DNA of 17,722 bases from Mucidula mucida (GCA_015501055.1 JADNYV010000703.1:1-17722); one strand, 5' to 3'. Counted from the first letter of the stretch, positions 9,287 to 17,722 are shown. Translations and numbers: made by a program. The notes: generated by a model from the sequence alone, not told the origin.

Positions 9287-9448
9287 AGTGGAACGGTGAG
9301 CCGCGCGATGAGAACATGAATCTGGTGATTATAATGATCTGAACAAGATGGAATGCTACACTACGTGCCTAAAGCACTTGCCAAACAGCCGCAAACACTG
9401 AGATGTGCCTTGCGCGTCTGTCTACTCCTCTTCCTCTGATCCCCCTGT
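9287..9448 (-). repeat. Probable 5' LTR remnant of copy D
   Basis: Sequence between the primer site of copy D and the restart of A-family sequence. By position it should be the end of the 5' LTR in reverse orientation. No second copy is in the window, so the call rests on position only. Confidence 0.3.
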
Positions 9449-9672
9449 TACATCACTAACTGGGAAGGGCAAGTGGGCTTGGGGCATGGAGCAGCACAAG
9501 GCGTTTGAGGAGTTGAAACGGAGGATGACGGAAGAACCTGTTCTGATTGTACCACGCGACGACGGCAAGTTTTGAGTCGAGGCAGACTCTTTGAACTATG
9601 CTAATGAGGCTGTTCTTTCTCAAATTGTCGACGGGAAATGGAGACCAGTGGCCTTTCAATCTTGCGCCGCGC
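9449..9672 (+). pseudogene. pol: Fragment C: RT end and RNase H start of an A-family element
   Basis: Forward strand, matching the reverse complement of about 12170-12390 in copy B. It reads the end of the RT connection ([23 protein letters not shown]), then a TGA at 9573-9575, then the RNase H start with its first acidic residue (VEADS) and NYANEAVLSQ. It ends at 9672 where the copy B LTR begins. It could be the far part of copy A, with about 1.4 kb of protease and RT lost when copy D arrived, or a separate relic. The same TGA occurs in copy B. Confidence 0.75.
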
Positions 9673-10203
9673 TGTTAGCGACTGACTATAGCCACGTGAC
9701 TAAACCAGGTACCACAGCAAGAACTAAAGGAAGAAGTGTTTGTGTTTGTAAGACTAGGCTAGGCCAGGTGTATAAACAAGATCGGAACTAAAGTACAATG
9801 ATACTACACTACTGCTTATATACTAGTAAGCCTGTGTTTGGGACTCCTTGTCCATACGTGTTTCCGCTAGGGATAACTCTACGCCCTTGACCCAGTGTTG
9901 TATGCTACTAGTCCGTGAAACCATTAAATACGAGTGGTAACTGCATGTAAGTAATAATACTGAAACGACCATGTGTGCTACAAGTGTCGGTGGTGTGTAT
10001 ACAATGGGGAATCCATGAGGTATTGGCATGTATGATGTCATCCATGTGTTAGGCGTGTGTCCAACATGAGTACGGCTTTGGTAATGAAAAGGAGTATAAT
10101 CGGTGACGAAACAGATGATGAAACAGTCTGTTGGTTGATAAGACAAGCCCCCCGATAAGATATGATAAGATGTGAAAGTGTGAAAATATGGCAATTCATA
10201 ACA
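9673..10203 (-). repeat. 3' LTR of copy B (531 bp)
   Basis: In reverse it begins TGTTATGAATTG at 10203, right after the polypurine tract, and ends CGCTAACA at 9673. It differs from the 5' LTR of copy B at roughly thirty positions by eye and shares several states with the copy A LTR instead, for example ACCAAAGC and CTATAGTCAG. Confidence 0.88.
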
Positions 10204-10214
10204 TCACCCCCTCC
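10204..10214 (-). promoter_or_regulatory. Polypurine tract of copy B
   Basis: GGAGGGGGTGA in reverse, placed between the pol stop codon (TAA, 10215-10217) and the start of the 3' LTR at 10203. This is where plus-strand DNA synthesis of LTR elements is primed. Confidence 0.8.
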
Positions 10215-11901
10215 TTAAGGCGCAAGTTCCATTCTGCGCCAGATTTGCTCCATGAGGGCCGCAGAGGGTAGCGTGACGTTAAGAGGTTCGGTGTCAGGCG
10301 GTGGCATGGGTCGGAATAGATGTGATGGAAATTGCGACATGGGAACTTCAATGCGAGCAAGCGCAGGTGGCTTCGGCTTATTCGGGTACTGCTGGTGGAA
10401 ATCACGAATAGCTTCGTCGGCATTCTTGAGATTGCATGCCGGTTCCCATGTCTGTTTGTGTGTGCCATAACCCTTCCAGTGAACCTTGTATTGGAAACCC
10501 CCGCGGTACTTCTGGGAATTAACCACTTTTTCAACTTCCCATTCCGGTTCGGCTCCTTCCAGCACAGGTGGTGGATATGTGTCTCGGGGTCGCGTCGGTA
10601 ATTGGGGCTTGTGATAAGGTGTCAACAGGGCTTCATTGAACACGGGATGGATGCTTTTCCACGTGTGAGGAATCTGGAGCTTGTAAGAGCTCGTCCCAAC
10701 TTTCTTGATCACTTTGAATGGCCCGAAGTGTTTGTCATCAAGCTTCTTTATTGGTCGGTCTGTGCTGAGATTCGTCCCTTCCAGCCATACTTTGTCGCCT
10801 TCCTTGTACTCTACTGCCTCTGTTCACTTCCTGTCATAAAACTGTTTCATGTCCTCTTTCGCCATCTTCAATGCTGACCCCACTTCTTCCCATGTCTTCC
10901 TCATGCTGTCGGCAAACTCCTACGCAGTCTCATTTCTCGATGCCATTTTCGGAGCAGTGCCTTTGTAGGGATGTCTGCCCATGTCTGCAAAGAACGGAGT
11001 GACTTTGGTTGCCAAGTGAACTCGATCATTGTAAACGAATTCAGCAGAGGGTAGCCATTCGTGCCAGTCGTTCTGATGGTAGTTGACAAATAATTGTAAG
11101 AAATGTTCTATCTCTTGGTTCAGCCGTTCCGTCTGCCCATTTGCCTGTGGATGATACGCCGTTGTAAAGTTTCCTTGTATGCCCAACAACCGGTACAACT
11201 CCTTCATGAAACGCGAGTGGTATTGTGGACCGCGATCATGTATCATCTGGCGTGGCATCCCATGTATGGGGAAAATGCAATCTCGGTAGATGCGGGCCAT
11301 GCCTTCTGACGTCAGAGTGGTGTGTGTGGTATGATGCGTAATCGCTTTGTGAAATGGTCCACAAACGTGCTGATAGCGTTGTATCCTCCCGATTCCGGCA
11401 GCTCTCCAATCATGTCCGTCCCTACTATTTCCCATGGCTCGCTTGGCACATCAATAGGATGAAGAGGTGCAGCCGGCTTCGTGCGATGTGACTTGTGACC
11501 TGGCATTTTTGACACCCTTCCACGTATTCCCGGACGTCTCGGCTGATTCCTGGCCACCAATAGGTGCGTGTGATCAGCTCGAGGGTCTTGTATCGTCCGG
11601 GATGCCCTGCAAGCTGTGCATCATGATGCATTCCAATAACTTTTCCCCGCAATTCCTTGTCCTTCGGTATGTAAATATGATCCTTCCACATAATAAGTCC
11701 ATTTTCCTTCTCTTCCCATCCTTTTTCTTTGTTTTCTAATGCTTTTTGTATGTATCTGTCTTTGTTTCCTTTTCTTTGTTTGATTTTGTTAAGTAATTGT
11801 CCTCCGGTGTATCTACTGTATGTAAAGAAAATTGAGTTTGTGAAATAAAAAACTCCGGCTTGAGCAAAACAACGTTTTCTTATCTTTTTCCCCCTTCTCA
11901 A
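10215..11901 (-). pseudogene. pol: Integrase with C-terminal chromodomain, copy B
   Basis: Integrase inserts the element's DNA. In reverse it shows the HHCC zinc region (HHDAQLAGH, then GCQKC, about 11500-11660). The catalytic core follows: first Asp in VGTDMIGELP (11414-11416), second Asp in HDRGPQYHS (11235-11237) and Glu in GQTERLN (11127-11129), 35 residues after the second Asp as the family requires. A GPFKV-type SH3-like module leads into a chromodomain at about 10383-10541 (EWEVEKVV, VHWKGY, TWEP). Chromodomains of chromoviruses can bind methylated histone tails and steer insertion. Damage: a frameshift near 11500, another near 11330, TAG at 10920-10922 and TGA at 10824-10826. The C-terminus ends at TAA 10215, next to the polypurine tract. 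Confidence 0.85.
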
Positions 11902-12390
11902 GGCCTGTCATCCTTGACAAGGCATCAGCTTTTCCCATCGTCTGCCTGGCTTATGAATCATCTGTATGTCATACTCTGCCAACTCCGTAACCCATCGCGC
12001 CTGCCTCCGATTCAACTTCTGCGGTTTCCTGAAGTACTGAAGGTTTTGATGATCGGTGAAAACCTCCACTGTCTCCTTAGCGCCTAGGAGATATTGCCGC
12101 CAGTCGTCGATCAAGTCCATAATAGCCATCATCTCTTTGTCGTAGATCTCATAATTGCGCTCCACTTCATTCAGCGCGCGAGACGGAAAGCTACTGGTCT
12201 CCATTTTCCGTCAACAAACTGGGAAAGAACCGCCCCGTTGCATAGTTTGAGGAGTCGCCTCAACTCAAAACTTGCCGTCGTCGCGTGGTACGATCAGAAC
12301 GGGTTCTTCGTCATCCTCCGTTTCAACTCCTCAAACCCTCGTGCTGCTCCATCCCCAAACCCATTCGCCCTTCCCGGTTAGCAATGTCAA
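11902..12390 (-). pseudogene. pol: RNase H domain of copy B
   Basis: Degrades the RNA strand during reverse transcription. In reverse: the start is broken by TGA 12265-12267 and by a lost base shortly after it. Then come GAVLSQ, FVDGKWRPVAF, a segment with ERNYEIYDKEMMAI, and the acidic site FTDHQNLQYF. The end has RRQARWVTELAEYD and HKPG. These blocks and their order are typical for Ty3 RNase H. The part between 11760 and 11890 is a weakly conserved linker to integrase. Not functional as it stands. Confidence 0.8.
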
Positions 12391-13500
12391 TGGCTTCGCT
12401 ACTCCCGCAAATCCCCGGATGAAACGTCGGTAGAAGTTGCAGAAGCCCAGAAATGACTGTACTTCCTTCTTCTTCGTCGGCTCCTTCCATTCCTTACTAC
12501 GGCCACTTTTGCCGGATCCATCTTCACTTCTCCTCCTCCAACAATAACTCCTAAGTAGTCTACAGTATGTGCCTCAAAACTACATTTCTCGGGTTTTAAA
12601 TACAGCTTATTTACTCGTAATATTTCTAATACCCTGCGTACAATCTGTCTATGCTCCTCGAGAGTGTTCGTAAAGATAAGTATATCGTCCAGGTAAACTA
12701 TTACGTGTCCGCATCAATCAACTCCTTCAAGATGTGATTCATGAACGATTGAACGTTGCCGGCGAGTTTGTGAGTCCGAAGAACATTACTAATGGCTCGA
12801 ACAGGCCTCGGTTTGTTCTAAACGCCGCTTTCCACTCATCACCTTCTTTGATCCGGATGTTATTGTAACCCCATCGGACATCCATCTTTGTAAACCTTTG
12901 CTCCCTTCAACTTGTCATAAGCTCCTGGATCAACGGCAAGGGGTATCGGTTCTTGATTGTCATGTCGTTCAACTTCCGATAATCCTGTACTGGCCGAAGG
13001 CTTCCGTCCTTCTTTTTGACAAAGAAGAAGGGTGACGCCATAGGTGAAATTGATGGCCGTATACGTCCCGTCCGTATGTTTTCTTCCAGGAACTCATCTA
13101 ACGCCTTCTGCTCGGATGGACTAAGGGGATAAACCTTGCAGTCAACCGGTTTGGAACCAGGCGTAAGTTCTATCGCGTGATCCCAGGGTCTTCGCTCCGG
13201 TAACTTGTCAAAGTCCGCCTTGCTGAATACATCGGAAAATTCCTCGATGTAAGGTGCAGCAGCGGATGAAGGCTGTTGTGATCTCAGCTTTTCACCGCTT
13301 TTGCGATAGTTGTCCCAGTCCATCCAGAACAAACGCTCTCCCTCTTCCAACTTCTCTTCTACGTCTTCTCCTTCATCTTCCGGTGAGTCGTACTCGGGTA
13401 GATAGCCGCAGCGGTCTGGGCATCGATCAAAAGTCAATGTGGATTCCGTCCAGTTGATTGTGGGGTTGTGATATCGTAGCCAATCTAGCCCCAAAAAGAT
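12391..13500 (-). pseudogene. pol: Reverse transcriptase of copy B
   Basis: In reverse an open frame runs from about 13530 to 12907 and covers the lead-in ([20 protein letters not shown]), the fingers ([20 protein letters not shown]) and KNRYPLP. The palm follows in shifted frames: [12 protein letters not shown] with the first catalytic Asp, [10 protein letters not shown], and the YLDD box at 12684-12695 followed by ILIF. The thumb end has [12 protein letters not shown]. Frameshifts lie near 12905 and 12705, with small further indels. All catalytic acidic residues are still readable, but in different frames, so no full enzyme can be made. Confidence 0.85.
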
Positions 13501-13760
13501 ACTTGTTTTGCCGAGATTGGTGACGGCCAACTCAATCTTTTCGCGTGATCACGATCTTCATCCGACCTCCACAAAACCTTCGATTGCCCCTCCCTTGTTT
13601 AGGGTTCCATCCGCATTGTAGACAGGAAGCTTGACCGGTAACTCCTTGATCGGGAGTCCGTTCTTCTCACGAATTCTTTATTGACACAAGAACCCGTTGC
13701 TCCACTGTCAAGAAGGGCACTCGTTTCCCATTCAGAGCCTGTGTGTACGCTCTCTATGGT
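13501..13760 (-). pseudogene. pol: Retropepsin-type aspartic protease of copy B
   Basis: In reverse, the active-site segment LLDSGATGSCV lies at about 13680-13712, with the catalytic Asp codon at 13707-13709. Downstream, [10 protein letters not shown] marks the usual end of the protease in this family. Base losses between the two put them in different frames. The protease would cut the Gag-Pol polyprotein in the particle. Confidence 0.75.
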
Positions 13761-15039
13761 TACTCGGAGTTTCATGTCCTGCCCCTTTGTTCCCGGATGT
13801 ACTTCCTGACTTTTTCAACTCCGTCACAACTTCCACCGCAGCTTCCTTCGTCAACGCTCTGATCGCCATCACCTTCTCTTCCGTCGCTTCTCTCTCTCTC
13901 CGCTCCGGCATCCATGCTCTCAAAATTCCCACTGCTCTCGGCACGTCATCCTCTCTTAGCCGTTGTGCGATCCACTCGGGCGTATTTGGCTCAAATCTTT
14001 CTTTCGCAGGTTTTGGTGGTAAAGTCGTCGATGATATTTTAGATGTTTCAGTACCCGTACTGTAAATAGATTCTGCATCTGACAACCCTTCCCTTGATGA
14101 CTGCTCCGGCAGGACTGCGTCTACTGCGGGAGCTTCGCAAAACCCAACTCTTCGCCAGCTTCTTCTTCTCCTCGTCATTCATTTCGGTCCATAGACCCCA
14201 ATCGTCTGGGGTCACCCTTCTTGGACAGAACCTGCTGACATGGCCGTGTTCGCCACAGCTGAAGCAAAGTCCTCTTCGACGTGCGTTGTCGATGTCCATC
14301 GGCCTGCCGGCTCCTCCATAGGTAACACCGGTGGCATCTGTCGTGTGATCGGCGTTGGGGGTGGGTTCGTAGGATTGGCTCTCGATGTAGCCGCCTGCGG
14401 AGCTTGGGGCCGGGACTGCATGCCGGACCTCTTGCTCGCCGCCCGCCTTCTCCACAGCTGATCGATCTGAATGATCTGTGCCTTCCAATCCTTGTACTTC
14501 TCTGGCAACCCGTCTCGGCTGCCATAGATCTGATCAATGATCTTCTCGTTGACATTGGTCTCGAGAAGTCGCACACAATGTGTCATCCTTTGAGTATCCT
14601 GCCTGAGTGAGCAGGACCTCAAACTTCTGGAAGAAATCTTGAGCGGTGTCTTGCCCCTGGCGCAACCGCTCGATCTGGTCTTGCGCGTCTCGCGCGAGGT
14701 TGGAATCCACAAATCGCTCCTTCAAGTCTTCCTTGAACTCCGTCCAAGAGACTGTCCATTCCTCTTCTTCCTCGTCGAAGTTCTGGTCCGAGTAGTTCTG
14801 GACCCATGCATCTACGTGATCTCCTCGGATGTAGGAGAGAACAACATCGATCCTTTCGGAGTCAGATGTGAGGTTGTTCTTCTTGTCACGGATGTATGTG
14901 AACATCGATCGCCACCAGCTCTTGTACTTGGACTTGTCCCCGTCATAGTCATAAGGCTTGTTGACAAGGGATCGGCCTTTGGTTTCACATGGCGTGATGA
15001 GCGGGTGTGTGAGAGCGGTTCGGGTGCTTCGTTGGACAT
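13761..15039 (-). pseudogene. gag: Gag of copy B, several frameshifts
   Basis: Starts at ATG 15037-15039 (MSNEAPEP) as in copy A, but shifts frame before the conserved block SLVNKPYDYD. The capsid-like part is open from about 14970 to 14575 (DAWVQNYSD, EWTVSWTEFKEDLKERF, QDFFQKFEVLL, QAGYSKDD). Another shift near 14580 leads into LLETNVNEKI, and a further one near 14480 into a Pro/Ala-rich part. A zinc knuckle CX2CX4HX4C is intact at 14225-14266 (CFSCGEHGHVSRFC). The last part (DAESIYSTGTE, then REREATEEKVMAI) matches copy A at 5490-5800 and leads to the protease. A typical Ty3 Gag layout, but not translatable as one protein. Confidence 0.82.
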
Positions 15040-15613
15040 GATGATCGGGGTGATGGATCGGAGAGTGAAAGGGTGAAGTGGGGATATGGGTGATGCGGAT
15101 TTGGATGAAACGGGTGAGGGAATAGAGGTTTGGATGAATAAGGAGGAATCGCCTAGATCTGAGATAGAATCCAGGACTTGGTAGGTGGGGAATGATGGTG
15201 TGTATCGTAAGTAAGTAAAGTAGGTAGGTATCGTAACTGTCTACCTATTTTACCGACTACTGACTAAGTATCTACGGAGCCCAAGAGCTCGTCACAAGTT
15301 TGCAATTGCCCAGCCGACGTCCTCTGGTGTGAGGTAAGCCGAAGTTTTCCTGGGAACGGGGGTTGACCCGTAAACAGCGCCCACTGAAGTGCAACTGCCA
15401 AAAGTTCGTTCTCGTGAGAGCGGCTACTTCCAGCACCCGAGGCAGTTATCTCTAACTGTTAGCCGGCACTACTGGGACCAATACACACATATGCGGACGT
15501 GCGCTGGAATTAGGAATCCGTCGATCTGTAAACAGGAAAGGAATGGGGAATGTGTGATGATCAAACAGCGAAGTGCTGATCGACGATCAGGGATGTGTGG
15601 TAGGTGGTAGAAA
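15040..15613 (-). other. Untranslated leader of copy B
   Basis: Aligns with 4024-4564 in opposite orientation. It has small extra segments relative to copy A, such as CAGTGGGCGC near 15376-15385. No gene is visible in it. Confidence 0.6.
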
Positions 15614-15627
15614 GTAGTTCGATCTTC
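15614..15627 (-). promoter_or_regulatory. Self-primer binding site of copy B (one base short)
   Basis: Directly after the 5' LTR, reading GAAGATCGAACTAC in reverse. It is complementary to the R start of the 5' LTR (15733-15744) except for one missing base. Same position as the perfect site in copy A. Confidence 0.62.
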
Positions 15628-16152
15628 TGTTAGCGACTGACTAAGCCACAAGACTCAACCAGGTACCACAGCAAGAACTTAAGGAAGAAAGCGTTCGCTT
15701 CGTAGAACTAGGCTAGGCCAGGTGTATAAACGAGATCGGAACTAAAGTACAATGATACTATACTACTGCTTATATACTAGTAAGCCTGTGTTTGGGACTC
15801 CTTGTCCATACGTGTTTCCGCTAGGGATAACTCCACGCCCTTGACCCAGTGTTGTATGCTACTAGTCCGTGAAACCATTAAATACGAGTGGTAACTGCAT
15901 GTAAGTAATAATACTGAAACGACCATGTGTGCTACGAGTGTCGGTGGTGTGTATACAATGGGAATCCATGAGGTATCGGCATGTATGATGTCATCCATGT
16001 GTTGGTGTGTCCGACATGAGTACGGCTTGGTAATGAACAGGAGTATGATCGGTGACGAAACAGATGATGAAACAGTCCGTTGGTTGATAAGACAAGGCCC
16101 CCAATAAGATATGATAAGATGTGAAAATGTGAAAATATGGCAATTCATAACA
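15628..16152 (-). repeat. 5' LTR of copy B (525 bp)
   Basis: In reverse it starts TGTTATGAATTG at 16152 and ends CGCTAACA at 15628. The TATA box TATATAAG lies at 15769-15776 and the predicted RNA start is near 15744. It is next to a host coding stretch ending at 16164. Confidence 0.9.
15769..15776 (-). promoter_or_regulatory. TATA box of the copy B 5' LTR
   Basis: TATATAAG in reverse, about 32 bp before the predicted RNA start, as in the copy A LTR. Confidence 0.62.
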
Positions 16153-16163
16153 CTGCCCTTTGC

Positions 16164-16622
16164 TCAGTACATTGGGCCGTTCATTCGCTCTGCTATCCGC
16201 TCCTGTTTCTGGCGCTCAATGCGTTGCCCGTAGGTCTCCTCCGCCTGCTGCGCCACATTCAGCCCCGCAATTTGTTCTGGATCAAGGGTGTATCGTCTTT
16301 GTCCTCGCTTGGGTTATCCACCTTCCACCGCCTTTCATCCTGGTGAAGTAATCGGCAGTATTGAAGAGGAATTCGCACTGCTGACGCTCATAGAGTCAAA
16401 ATGTCCACCAGTCTCCTGCAGCTGCGATCAGCATAACTGCGTTGGTATCCCGAAATTTTGGGGAACAGAAGAGACAGTCCGCTGGGCCATGACCTGTCCC
16501 TGCGCGGGAGGAATGAGCTTCATGATATCGTCCCGGTAGGCCTCGATGTCAGCAGGGTGGCGTGAAGGAGCATGCTTAAGCTCGGCAAGGGGGTACAGCA
16601 GTGCTGACAATACGAATCTCAT
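16164..16622 (-). CDS. 3' end of an unrecognised host gene (exon structure unsure)
   Basis: Three reverse-strand pieces have protein-like composition but lie in different frames. The first (about 16622-16435) reads YPLAELKHAPSRHPADIEAY and PQNFGIPTQ. The second (about 16377-16330) reads CEFLFNTADYFTRMK and follows a possible intron that would start GTTATG near 16434 and end CAG near 16378. The third (about 16310-16164) reads YTLDPEQIAGLNVAQQAEET, then a charged helix RIERQKQERIAERM, and stops at TGA 16164-16166. The step between the second and third needs a very short intron or an indel, so the gene may be decayed. No known family is recognised. Copy B's LTR lies only 11 bp beyond the stop codon, so the native 3' UTR has been displaced. 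Confidence 0.35.
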
Positions 16623-17211
16623 GGGTGGGTAAGGAGGTGGTCATATTGATGCTCTCGAGAAAACTATTCATTCGGACATGCGTCGCTGTGGGTTTTTTGA
16701 GCACGGCTCTGGGAAGAAGGATGCAAAAGTCAGGAATGACCTCCCACGAACCGCGGGGGAAGGGCGGCGGTAAGAGTTGCGGAGGCAGCGGAGATGCTTT
16801 CCGGTTGCTCGGTACCGTGAAGGTTATCAATGTTGTGAGTGCACATAGAAGGCGGAACTGAGGTGTCGGTATGAGGTACCAATGTTTTTTATCCCGCAGA
16901 GGTAGAGGAGGTACATGTCCATAAAGGATGAGTGGCGTCTTCTGTGTGCCTCAAGTTGAACCCACGGATAGGAAAAAGCCGATGGCATATAGAATACCAA
17001 GAGGAGAGCTGTTGCAACATGTCACGAATTACAATGGCGATGTAGTGGGATGCACCGCGTAGGCACAGCTGATGGGAAGGTAGGAAAGGGCGTAATAATC
17101 ACCTTCACCTTTTTGAATGTTCTGATACCTGTGTTGGGAACAAAGGAACATATATAACCCTAAATGTAGCGCTTTCGGCATAATGATAGTTCGAGAGGAG
17201 CATGTGGTTAA
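16623..17211. other. Upstream part of the 16164 gene and intergenic sequence
   Basis: Reverse-strand coding-like sequence may continue up to about 16760 (HVRMNSFLESINMTTSLPTHE) and perhaps 16800, but exon joins are not clear. From about 16870 to 17211 I see no convincing gene on either strand. An ATATATAA motif at about 17150 could be a promoter for either direction. Confidence 0.3.
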
Positions 17212-17676
17212 CAATGTGACTTTAATCAGAAACATTTGAATAATCCAAGGACATTCCTTAGAGTACCCTTGGCAAGCTTCGAAAGCAAGTGGTCCCTCCT
17301 TCAAACTCATCTTGCGGCTGTCAAACAAAAATGTCTTGATGAGCACGCGAGGAATCCAGAACTCTGTCAATTTTGTAACTGCATGATAAGTTGTGATAGG
17401 CATCAAGTAAAGGGTTGCCCTGATGTTACCCTGAGCAAAATGGAAGCAAGTAAGAATATGTCCAAGGACAAAGGGACATCCAGCACTTTTATTTCTGGAA
17501 GCGCTCCCAGAGGCATTGTCGAAGCGACAAGGAATCTGATGTTTCCAGAACAGCAGTCCTTCAAACTGCATCCATCACAGATAGTCAACTTACAAGACTG
17601 GATGGACGCGCGACTGGCAGTAAGGCGGCTCAATTCTAGCGCCTCAACTGAACTCGAACTGAGGCCGGTGCCTTGA
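17212..17676 (+). CDS. Open frame with a Cys/His cluster, possible zinc-finger fragment
   Basis: The frame is open from after TAA 17209-17211 to TGA 17674-17676, about 154 codons, without a good ATG at its start. A splice acceptor TTTAATCAG at 17221-17229, preceded by TTAAC, would make 17230 the first base of an exon. Near 17350-17415 the protein reads LCQFCNCMISCDRHQVKGCP, which contains CX2C, eight residues, then HX4C. This is close to the pattern of BED-type zinc fingers of hAT transposases, though the loop is short, and the resemblance is only suggestive. The C-terminal part is hydrophilic and ends ELRPVP. A reverse-strand frame covers much of the same region but looks less protein-like. 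Function is unknown. Confidence 0.3.
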   Translation, partial: QCDFNQKHLNNPRTFLRVPLASFESKWSLLQTHLAAVKQKCLDEHARNPELCQFCNCMISCDRHQVKGCPDVTLSKMEASKNMSKDKGTSSTFISGSAPRGIVEATRNLMFPEQQSFKLHPSQIVNLQDWMDARLAVRRLNSSASTELELRPVP

Positions 17677-17722
17677 GGCTGTATTTGGTGCGCCTGCCTT
17701 TTCGAGCGCTAGCGCCGAGACC

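Larger units (their letters stand above)
5835..9448 (-). mobile_element. Copy D: decayed, truncated Ty3/gypsy-type element of another family
   Basis: On the reverse strand this element reads LTR remnant (about 9287-9448), tRNA-type primer site (9269-9286), gag with zinc knuckle, protease-like region and reverse transcriptase. It ends just after the RT at 5835, where copy A sequence begins on the opposite strand. RNase H, integrase and the 3' LTR are missing. The proteins do not resemble those of the A/B family closely, and its RT core reads FVDDG in place of the usual YxDD. The left and right limits are set by where A-family sequence stops and restarts, so they are good to within about 10 bases at 5835 and less well at 9448. 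Confidence 0.72.
9673..16152 (-). mobile_element. Copy B: near-complete Ty3/gypsy chromovirus, 6.48 kb
   Basis: On the reverse strand, in order: 5' LTR (15628-16152), primer site (15614-15627), leader, gag, protease, RT, RNase H, integrase, chromodomain, polypurine tract (10204-10214) and 3' LTR (9673-10203). The order RT-RNase H-integrase and the C-terminal chromodomain place it among Ty3-type chromoviruses; the primer type suggests the Tf1/sushi side. It has many frameshifts and stops and cannot be autonomous. The five bases outside the ends differ (CGCGC before 9673, CTGCC after 16152), so there is no target duplication. Confidence 0.88.

Noticed and set aside
14639..15076. Forward open frame of 145 codons antisense to gag B
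   Set aside because: Gag homology with copy A on the reverse strand, including the zinc knuckle further on, shows which strand is coding.
15614..15744. Compensatory base change between R start and primer site in copies A and B
   Set aside because: The missing base in the copy B site can be read either as the loss of A from the copy A form or the loss of G from a compensated form, so covariation is not proven.
17029..17571. Reverse open frame of 180 codons
   Set aside because: It is antisense to the forward frame with the Cys/His cluster and has no recognisable domain; strand choice here is still uncertain.

Overview
The window looks like nuclear DNA of a filamentous fungus, most likely an agaricomycete (mushroom-type basidiomycete). 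The evidence is short GT-AG introns of about 50 bases with fungal-style branch points, Ty3/gypsy chromoviruses with a chromodomain, and a second Ty3 lineage of a kind I associate with basidiomycetes. There are no bacterial operons, RNA operons or CRISPR arrays. The organism call is inference; I could run no searches.

Layout. (1) 1-213 is the 3' end of a spliced host gene that I do not recognise. (2) 721 to about 1934 is a second, unrecognised host gene. Its second exon is split by a 371-bp non-autonomous DNA transposon (983-1353) with perfect 23-bp terminal inverted repeats and an 8-bp target duplication, which fits a hAT-type MITE. Taking out the element and one target copy rejoins an open frame. 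(3) 1935-3479 has no convincing gene, only a degenerate tandem duplication. (4) 3480-16152 is a retrotransposon cluster. Copy A (forward, 3480-5834) has a 530-bp LTR, primer site, leader and broken gag. It is cut by copy D (reverse, about 5835-9448), an unrelated and decayed Ty3-type element with a tRNA-type primer site, gag, protease and partial reverse transcriptase. A 224-bp forward fragment (C, 9449-9672) of the A family follows. Copy B (reverse, 9673-16152) is an almost complete 6.48-kb member of the A family: 5' LTR, primer site, gag, protease, RT, RNase H, integrase, chromodomain, polypurine tract, 3' LTR. (5) 16164-16622 is a reverse-strand stretch that looks like the last exons of a host gene, ending 11 bp from the B LTR. 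(6) 17212-17676 is a forward open frame with a possible zinc-binding cluster.

All retroelement copies are inactive: every coding part has stops or frameshifts, and many of the stops read as C-to-T or G-to-A changes. The strongest biological signals are the likely self-priming mechanism of the A/B family (the site after the 5' LTR is complementary to the predicted RNA 5' end), the exon-disrupting MITE, and evidence that copy B is a chimera (its LTRs differ and no target duplication flanks it). I found no new defence or metabolic system; the window is best read as a transposon graveyard between host genes.
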